The translations under genes were made by a program, and so were the position numbers. Positions 56,967-64,000 of a DNA stretch of 64,000 nt are shown here, in pieces (positions within the stretch are counted from its first letter, which is position 1; every line of letters starts with the position of its first letter). The notes under the pieces are model-generated. The model worked only from the letters and a program-made list of their open reading frames with translations, was not told the origin of the DNA and did no database searches. This DNA comes from Stenotrophomonas maltophilia (GTDB lineage: Bacteria > Pseudomonadota > Gammaproteobacteria > Xanthomonadales > Xanthomonadaceae), in the NCBI RefSeq assembly GCF_002205165.1, contig NZ_NIVS01000008.1, forward strand, positions 1 through 64,000, read 5' to 3'.

Positions 56967-56992
56967 GGTGCCGACCAACGGTCGGCACCTAC
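56967..56992 (-). repeat. Stenotrophomonas-type GTAG REP palindrome
   Basis: On the - strand it reads GTA followed by GGTGCCGACC, loop GTT and GGTCGGCACC, a perfect 10-bp stem. The head and stem fit the SMAG/GTAG REP pattern of Stenotrophomonas. It lies 33 nt after the acyl-CoA dehydrogenase stop. Confidence 0.68.
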
Positions 56993-57024
56993 CAACGATC
57001 AGGCGTCGGTGGTCCGGCGACCGA

Positions 57025-58818
<1,794 letters not shown>

Positions 58819-58865
58819 CGGGGACAGTCTCGATCAGTGGCGAAGGGTGGCGGACAGCCCGCCGG

Positions 58866-59351
58866 TCAACGCAGGACGCCCGGCAGGCCGGGGGCCTGGT
58901 TGAGCGTGCTGCGGCTATCAATCTCGAAGGTGCGTTGCTTCTTTTCCTGCGGCGTGGCGCTCACCGTGCCCTTGAGCGAGTAGCCCAGGGTGCGGTTGCC
59001 GGCCAGTGCATCGGCCATCACCAGGCGTGCGCCGGAGCTCGGCTTGAGGTCGACGTTGACCACATCGGCCGAGACCCCGCCGATCGACAGCGCGGGCTGC
59101 AGTTGCAGCTGCCCGGCATCCTCATCGCTCACCTTCAGCTGCAGGGAGACGTTGTCGAAGGTCATGGGCATGGAGCTGAAGTTCTGCAGGCGCAGCGCGA
59201 CCGTCCAGCTGCCATCGGCACGCACCGTCAACTCCTGCACGCTGGCGGCCGGCTCGGAGACGCGTTTGACCGTCTTGTTGCAGGCGGTCAGGGCGAGCGA
59301 GGCGACGACGATGAGGGCAAGGGAGAGGCGGGGACGGAGGCGGTGGGACAT
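58866..59351 (-). CDS. LEA type 2 family lipoprotein
   Basis: A 161-aa lipoprotein with lipobox LTAC (Cys24). The mature domain LRLQNFSSMPMTFDNVSLQLKV with later VNVDLKPSSG fits the LEA-2/WHy immunoglobulin-like fold. The ATG at 59351 follows CCTGAGGATTGC. Likely periplasmic, function unknown. The 178-nt gap to the lipocalin gene shows no other feature. Confidence 0.75.
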   Translation of the reverse strand: MSHRLRPRLSLALIVVASLALTACNKTVKRVSEPAASVQELTVRADGSWTVALRLQNFSSMPMTFDNVSLQLKVSDEDAGQLQLQPALSIGGVSADVVNVDLKPSSGARLVMADALAGNRTLGYSLKGTVSATPQEKKQRTFEIDSRSTLNQAPGLPGVLR

Positions 59352-59529
59352 GGCGCAATCCTCAGGCGGGTGGTGCATGGGTGTGAGCATACTACGGCGT
59401 ATGGTGTTCGCGCTGCCTGTGGCAGCGTGACGCAAGGGTAGGGCACCGGGATGACGGAGCCACGTGCTCTTAGTCGTGGGAAGGAGGCAGGTCGGTCCAG
59501 ACAGGGGCGGGGGTGGAGCCCCGGCCGGG

Positions 59530-60069
59530 TCAGTCCAGCGGCGCCATCACCCGCAGCGGGGCGAGGTCATAGCCCATGGCCTCGGCACGCGCCTTGAGCT
59601 GCTCGAACAGAGCGGTGTCCATGCTCGGCGAGCGCGACAGGATCCACAGGTACTTGCGGTCCGGTTCACCCACCACCGCCCACTGATAGCCGGGATCAAG
59701 CGCGATCACCCAATAGTCGGCCCAGACCAGGGGAACCCACGAGAGCCAGTCCGGCACGAAACGCACCTGCAACCTGCCCGGGTGACCCTCGACCGGGCGC
59801 GCCACGCCATCGGCGGCGACGCGGTCGCCATCGGCTTCGCGGCAGGCGTTGTGCACGCTGATCCGCTTATCGGCACGCAGGCTGTACGTGGCGGTGATGT
59901 CGCCCACGCATCTCTTCTGGAACGAGACGGGCAGGTGCGCGATCTCATGCCACTGGCCGGCGTAGCGGTCCATGTCCAGCGCCTCCACCGAGGTCACCGG
60001 CGCGGCCGCCCAGGCCGACCCGGTGGCGGCGAGGGCGAGCAGGGCACTGATCAGATAGCGGCTGCGCAT
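59530..60069 (-). CDS. Bacterial lipocalin
   Basis: A 179-aa exported lipocalin of the Blc type. The signal peptide covers residues 1-21 (AWA-A). MDRYAGQWHEIAHLPVSFQKRC holds the lipocalin GxW motif, and ALDPGYQWAVVGEPDRKYLWILSRSP is the second conserved region. There is no lipobox, so it is likely periplasmic. Such proteins bind fatty acids or lysophospholipids. The ATG at 60069 follows GTGGAG; an ATG at 60087 adds six residues. Confidence 0.9.
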   Translation of the reverse strand: MRSRYLISALLALAATGSAWAAAPVTSVEALDMDRYAGQWHEIAHLPVSFQKRCVGDITATYSLRADKRISVHNACREADGDRVAADGVARPVEGHPGRLQVRFVPDWLSWVPLVWADYWVIALDPGYQWAVVGEPDRKYLWILSRSPSMDTALFEQLKARAEAMGYDLAPLRVMAPLD

Positions 60070-60192
60070 TGTCGACACTCCACACAAGACGCAGCGAGCT
60101 TAGGCACAGGCAGGACGGAAATTGTGAATATTCCGTCATGCAGCGGCCGTCTCATACCGCTGACGCGCGCGGGGCAGCGTCCGGCATCGGCG

Positions 60193-60909
60193 CTACTGGC
60201 GGTCAGCGGAGAGTTCGCGCGTCGTGTTGCCGTGCTCGTCCAGGAAGCGCACCTTGGCATCCCCCGCGGGCGTGACCACCAGTTCCAGCCGTGGCTTTCC
60301 CTGGCCATCGCGCAGCGTCAGCATGGCATCGCGTGCCTCCGATTTGCCCAGAAAAACGCGCTCGGTGATCGCAGGGATGCCGTTGCGATGCAGTGATTCG
60401 TCCCGCTCGGAGAAGAACGGACGGTCCAGGCCATCGGCAACATCATTGAAGGTCAGCCCGGCGTAGTGTGTCCCCGCGTCGTCCACGCCCAGCAGCTGCA
60501 TCTGCTGGTCCTGCTGATAGCGATCGAAGGTCAGGCTCATGCCGCTGGAGGGCTTGCCGTTCTTGTCGAGTGAGCCGTTGTAGATCAGCCCGCCGTTTTC
60601 CGTGCCTTCATCATTGAAGAACAGCATGCCTGCCATGGGGCGCGGATGCGGTTGCTCCTTGTTGTGGATGAGCACCCCGGGAAAAAGCGTGCGATTGGAG
60701 ATCGCCAGTCGCAGCGTTCCGTCAGGTTCCTTGATGTTGATGCGCTGTGCATCGATGACGTCAAAGCTCGCGCTGCGCTGCGACGTCGCGCCTGTCGTCA
60801 ACGCGGCCACGGCCAGGACGCCCATCCCCGCGTAGCCCAGCGCGAGTCGTCGCTGATTGCGTTTCAGCTGCGCGATCTGCGCCTGCAGCACGTCGATGCC
60901 GTTGGACAT
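60193..60909 (-). CDS. Hypothetical membrane-anchored protein
   Basis: A 238-aa protein. The first 25 residues are a short coiled coil (VLQAQIAQLKRNQRRLAL), then a single transmembrane segment (about 25-44), then a polar beta-rich domain with repeated -DGTLRLAISN-, -DGQGKPRLEL- like strands. I do not recognise the family but it appears common in this bacterial group. The ATG has GGGAGAAG upstream. No known partners. Confidence 0.7.
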   Translation of the reverse strand: MSNGIDVLQAQIAQLKRNQRRLALGYAGMGVLAVAALTTGATSQRSASFDVIDAQRINIKEPDGTLRLAISNRTLFPGVLIHNKEQPHPRPMAGMLFFNDEGTENGGLIYNGSLDKNGKPSSGMSLTFDRYQQDQQMQLLGVDDAGTHYAGLTFNDVADGLDRPFFSERDESLHRNGIPAITERVFLGKSEARDAMLTLRDGQGKPRLELVVTPAGDAKVRFLDEHGNTTRELSADRQ

Positions 60910-61041
60910 TCACTTCTCCCTGTGTGTGCGGCCATGAGGTGCGAACAAGCGCGGCCGCAGACGACCCTGTCCGCGAAGTGAGCATGCCAGCGCGTGGCGA
61001 TGGGCGGCAAGGCAGGGCACGCCGTTGCGGCACGCAGACCA

Positions 61042-61578
61042 TCAATCCTGAGCGTTCTGCCCGCTCTGCAGCGCACGATGGATCTCCGCCGCGATCATCG
61101 TTTCATCGTCGCGTGCGGCCCAGCGGCTGATCTTGACGATCACCAGCACGGCGCCGGCCATGAAGTAAGCAGCCGGCACGACCGCAAGGCTGGCGAACAG
61201 TGCGGGGGCGAGTTCGTGTGTGAGCTGCCAGTGCCTCACCACCGCCACCAGCGGAAAGATGAGCAGGCTGACGAACATGCCGATCATCACGGTGCGGATG
61301 AAGGGGTGCATCTGGAAGGCACCTTCCAGCCGCGCGCCGCGCTCGGTGGGGATGCACTGGCCGATGAAATACGGCTTGAACGAATTGGAGACGAACGGGC
61401 GTTTCCAGCACAGGCGGATCCGTTGAGCGGAGACCGTGCCGCGCATCCCCGCGACAGAAAGGCGAGGGCCGTGCTGGATCGACTGCTTGAGCTGCAGCAC
61501 GGTCACCTCAAGCGGGAGCGTGCTGTGGAAGGCAACGTGGTGTTTGCCGAACAGCGCAACGAACAGAGCACGAACCAT
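61042..61578 (-). CDS. Hypothetical membrane protein
   Basis: A 178-aa protein. After a basic N-terminal half (about 1-95) there are two hydrophobic segments (about 96-115 and 126-150, FIRTVMIGMFVSLLIFPLVAVV and LFASLAVVPAAYFMAGAVLVIV) and an acidic C-terminus. Not recognised. The ATG at 61578 is chosen because AAGGAAGGAAT precedes it; the open frame upstream runs into tRNA-Phe. Confidence 0.6.
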   Translation of the reverse strand: MVRALFVALFGKHHVAFHSTLPLEVTVLQLKQSIQHGPRLSVAGMRGTVSAQRIRLCWKRPFVSNSFKPYFIGQCIPTERGARLEGAFQMHPFIRTVMIGMFVSLLIFPLVAVVRHWQLTHELAPALFASLAVVPAAYFMAGAVLVIVKISRWAARDDETMIAAEIHRALQSGQNAQD

Positions 61579-61632
61579 GTGCCGAAATTCCTTCCTTGAA
61601 CGTTGCACGATGTGGCGAGGCCGGACGCCAGA

Positions 61633-61664
61633 CAAAAAAAATGACCTGCATTTCTGCAGGTCAT
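61633..61664 (-). terminator. Rho-independent terminator after tRNA-Phe
   Basis: On the - strand ATGACCTGCA and TGCAGGTCAT form a perfect 10-bp stem with loop GAAA, followed by a T8 run. Confidence 0.9.
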
Positions 61665-61673
61665 CTGAAATTG

Positions 61674-61749
61674 TGGTGGCCGGGGACGGAATCGAACCGC
61701 CGACACGGGGATTTTCAATCCCCTGCTCTACCAACTGAGCTACCCGGCC
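61674..61749 (-). tRNA. tRNA-Phe (anticodon GAA)
   Basis: A 76-nt tRNA with encoded CCA. The acceptor begins GGCCGGG, the anticodon loop is TTGAAAA with GAA, and the T-arm reads GGCGGTTCGATTCCGTC. Promoter and terminator are both visible nearby. Confidence 0.97.
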
Positions 61750-61784
61750 ACTTCATCGCTGCGTTGCCGCTGGCGAGGACGCGA

Positions 61785-61813
61785 ATAATACGGAGGTATG
61801 AGGGGTTCGGCAA
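61785..61813 (-). promoter_or_regulatory. Sigma-70-type promoter for tRNA-Phe
   Basis: On the - strand TTGCCG and TATTAT are separated by exactly 17 nt, with a GC-rich discriminator typical of stable-RNA promoters. Transcription would start near 61778, about 30 nt before the tRNA. Confidence 0.65.
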
Positions 61814-61952
61814 GCGTTTCGCGAAAAAAATTTCACATTTGTTTCCGAACCCTTGTCCACGCACATCCAAGTGCTTGATCCAGCGGGCCCGGACACATCA
61901 CCAAGGCGCATGAACATCGGTTCAGGCGGACGCTCACCGCCGGTGCCGTCGA

Positions 61953-63134
61953 TCACCCCGCGGTGGATCGTGCGTTCTGGGGCATGCACCACAACAGCAC
62001 GATGCCGATCGCCATCATGATCGCCGCCAGCACCAATGCGCCCTGGTAGCTGCCGCTGTCGCGCGCCAGTGTGCCGGCGATCGCGGGGGCGATGATCTGG
62101 GCGACGCCATAACTCAGCGTCAACGTCGCCATCGCCTTGGCCGGATTGTGCGGGTAGTGGCGGCCGACCACGGTCAGGGTCAGGCTGACGATGCCGGCGA
62201 AGGTCAGGCCGAACAGCACGGCGCTGGCCGCGCCGGCCCACATTCCGTGATCGAGCAGGGGGAGCACGAAGGAGGCCGTCTGCACTGCGTACGCGAGCAT
62301 CAACGCGCGGATCAGTCCCAGCCGGTTCGACAACCGGTCCCAGGCAAACGTCGAGGGTATGGCGGTGAGGCCGACCAGGACCCACACCCAGCTGCCGCGG
62401 CCGGCGAAAGCCGGCGTCTGCACCAGGATGGCGACGATGAAGGTCGCGCTGACCACGAAGCCGACGCCCGCGCAGAAGTACGAGGCGATCAACAACCCGC
62501 GCCAGCGCCGGCCGGGTGGCGCCGGAGCGTCCGCATCGGTAGCGCTGGAGAATGCTGCCGGCGCCGGCATCCATGCCCAGGCCGGAATCAGGAACACCAG
62601 CGCGAGGCAGCCCAGGGCCATCCATTGCTGCGAGGAGGCCAGATGATCGGCCATCGCCGCGGCCGCCAGGCCGGAGACCGCGATCCCCACTCCAAGGCCC
62701 GCGAAGTGCAGGCCCAGTTGCGGGCGGCGCTGGTGGGTGAGCAGCCAGTTGAGCACCAGCCCGGAGGCGAGCAGCAGGCCGGCGGTGCTGGACAGACCAG
62801 CCACGAAGCGCAGCACGCCCCAGGTGGTCATGTCGCCGGTGGCGCCCATCAGGCCGGTGGACACCGCCGCCAGCACCAGGCCGATGCGGTAGAAGCGGAA
62901 TTTCTGCCGCATGTCGCCGACCCGGGCGACCAGCACGGTACCGGCGAGGTAGCCCAGATAGTTGAACGTGGCCAACCAGCCGCCTCCGGCCGCCGTCAGC
63001 CCGGCATCGATCCGCATCACCGGCAGCAGGGGGGTGTAGGCGAAGCGCGCCAGCCCGACCGTGAGCACGAGCGCGCAGATGCCGGCCGTGATGACCTGCC
63101 AGGCGTGGCGGGGAGGCGGGATCGTGAGCGACAT
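61953..63134 (-). CDS. MFS transporter (YbfB/YjiJ-like)
   Basis: A 393-aa major facilitator with about 12 transmembrane segments. The opening ICALVLTVGLARFAYTPLLPVMRIDAGLTAAGGGWLATFNYLGYLAGTVL is the YbfB/YjiJ family signature. The mid-protein loop (about 195-210, rich in Ala/Asp/Pro) divides the two halves. It is divergent from an AraC-type regulator with a 95-nt gap, which probably controls it. Substrate unknown. Confidence 0.88.
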   Translation of the reverse strand: MSLTIPPPRHAWQVITAGICALVLTVGLARFAYTPLLPVMRIDAGLTAAGGGWLATFNYLGYLAGTVLVARVGDMRQKFRFYRIGLVLAAVSTGLMGATGDMTTWGVLRFVAGLSSTAGLLLASGLVLNWLLTHQRRPQLGLHFAGLGVGIAVSGLAAAAMADHLASSQQWMALGCLALVFLIPAWAWMPAPAAFSSATDADAPAPPGRRWRGLLIASYFCAGVGFVVSATFIVAILVQTPAFAGRGSWVWVLVGLTAIPSTFAWDRLSNRLGLIRALMLAYAVQTASFVLPLLDHGMWAGAASAVLFGLTFAGIVSLTLTVVGRHYPHNPAKAMATLTLSYGVAQIIAPAIAGTLARDSGSYQGALVLAAIMMAIGIVLLWCMPQNARSTAG

Positions 63135-63229
63135 GCGTCTGGCGGGCAGCGGGGGGAGGTCCCATCGTCGGCGGAACGAGGTGATGGCGTCTTTCGATAG
63201 AATGACCCGTCCTGTCGATGAGGCGCCAC

Positions 63230-64000
63230 ATGGTCATGGCCGCGCACACTGCCCCGGGCTGGCGTGAAGTTCCGGTGCCGCCGCTGCGGCGGCTGCCCTG
63301 GCCGGTGGTGGCGCGCAGCCAGCGCCTGGAGGCCGGCGAGCGCTTCCCGCCGCACGTGCACGGCTGGAACCAGCTGGTCCATGCCAGCACGGGCGTGCTG
63401 CAGGCCAGCGCCGGCCAGGCCCGTCACGTGATCACCCCGCAGCAGGCGTTGTGGGTGCCGACCGGCACGCTGCATCACACCGGCGCGCTGAGCACCTCGG
63501 CGTTCCGCAATCTGTACGTGGAAGATGGGCCGGACCTGGGCATGCCCGCGCACTGCGTGGTGCTGGAGGTGTCACCGCTGCTGCGGGAACTGATCATCGA
63601 ACTCGACCGCACCGTGCCGGGGCAGGACCGCAGTTACTACGACACCCTGTGCACCGTGATCACCGCGCAGTTGCCGCGCCAGCCGCAGCACACCCGGCAT
63701 CTGCCGTGGCCGCGCGATCCCCGTCTGCAGCGCTGGTGCCAGGCGCTCTACGAGCAACCTTCCGACACCCGCAGCGTAGCGGACTGGGCGCCCGTGCTCG
63801 GCGCATCGGCCCGCACCCTGGCCCGTCATTTCCAACGCGAAACCGGCATGCATCTGCGCGAGTGGCGGGTGCGCCTGCGTCTGCTGCGCGCCATCGAGTG
63901 GCTGGCCCAGGGCCGTTCGCCGACGGTGATCGCGCACGCGCTGGGCTATGCCTCTGCCTCGGCGTTCAACTACATGTTCCGGATCGAGATGGGCATGAGC
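63230..64000 (+). CDS. AraC-family transcriptional regulator (3' end outside window)
   Basis: 257 codons are seen before the window ends, with no stop. The N-terminal cupin-like sensor (GERFPPHVHGWNQLVHASTGVLQ, near 37) is followed by a double helix-turn-helix domain starting near 180 (DWAPVLGASARTLARHFQRETGMHLREWRVRLRLLRAIEWLAQG). A cupin metal- or ligand-binding His pair (PHVH) is present. GAGGCGCCAC precedes the ATG at 63230; ATG 63236 is an alternative. Divergent from the MFS gene, its likely target. Confidence 0.88.
   Translation, partial: MVMAAHTAPGWREVPVPPLRRLPWPVVARSQRLEAGERFPPHVHGWNQLVHASTGVLQASAGQARHVITPQQALWVPTGTLHHTGALSTSAFRNLYVEDGPDLGMPAHCVVLEVSPLLRELIIELDRTVPGQDRSYYDTLCTVITAQLPRQPQHTRHLPWPRDPRLQRWCQALYEQPSDTRSVADWAPVLGASARTLARHFQRETGMHLREWRVRLRLLRAIEWLAQGRSPTVIAHALGYASASAFNYMFRIEMGMS

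Noticed and set aside
61674..61749. tRNA-Phe as a genomic-island attachment site
   Set aside because: No integrase, direct repeat of the tRNA 3' end or foreign-looking genes lie next to it in the window.

Overview
The window is about 64 kb of high-GC chromosome from a gammaproteobacterium of the Xanthomonadaceae, most likely Stenotrophomonas or a close relative. This rests on gene order (tpiA-secG-tRNA-Leu-nuoA..N, tRNA-fMet-rimP-nusA-infB-rbfA-truB-rpsO-pnp, thrS-infC-rpmI-rplT-pheS-pheT-ihfA-merR), on a full 14-gene nuo operon with separate nuoC and nuoD, and on two short palindromes starting with GTAG that resemble Stenotrophomonas REP elements. No database search was possible, so the genus is inferred.

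Positions 1-26750 are almost entirely housekeeping genes on the + strand: triosephosphate isomerase, SecG, tRNA-Leu(GAG), respiratory complex I (nuoA-N, 1662-16626), initiator tRNA, then the ribosome-assembly, transcription and translation cluster rimP-nusA-infB-rbfA-truB-rpsO-pnp. A 760-nt gap between the initiator tRNA and rimP holds a terminator, a hexanucleotide repeat tract, a 120-nt inverted-repeat element and a good sigma-70 promoter.

Positions 26800-33900 are accessory: a VOC-fold protein, a secreted GH18 chitinase followed by a membrane-anchored winged-helix/TPR regulator, a secreted serine hydrolase, and a DUF3325-like/DUF3649-like/PepSY membrane operon with a possible Fur box, which suggests iron metabolism.

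Positions 33900-42000 carry the thrS-infC-rpmI-rplT-pheST-ihfA-merR-tRNA-Pro cluster. thrS is preceded by a tiny ORF with three consecutive Thr codons (MSTTTAHR) and a terminator hairpin, which looks like a threonine attenuator. infC appears to start at AUC.

Positions 42000-64000 are mixed, with genes on both strands: a HExxH peptidase-like protein, a divergent Lrp/RhtB-exporter pair, an isolated PanB of actinobacterial appearance, a GNAT enzyme, small membrane proteins and lipoproteins, an OmpR/histidine-kinase pair divergent from a MipA-type porin operon that includes a minimal MbcA/ParS-like protein, a choloylglycine-hydrolase-family enzyme, DUF3011, dxs, an HNH nuclease preceded by a large hairpin, an acyl-CoA dehydrogenase, a LEA-2 lipoprotein, a lipocalin, tRNA-Phe, an MFS transporter, and an AraC regulator cut by the window end. 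I see no prophage, insertion sequence, integrase or CRISPR array.
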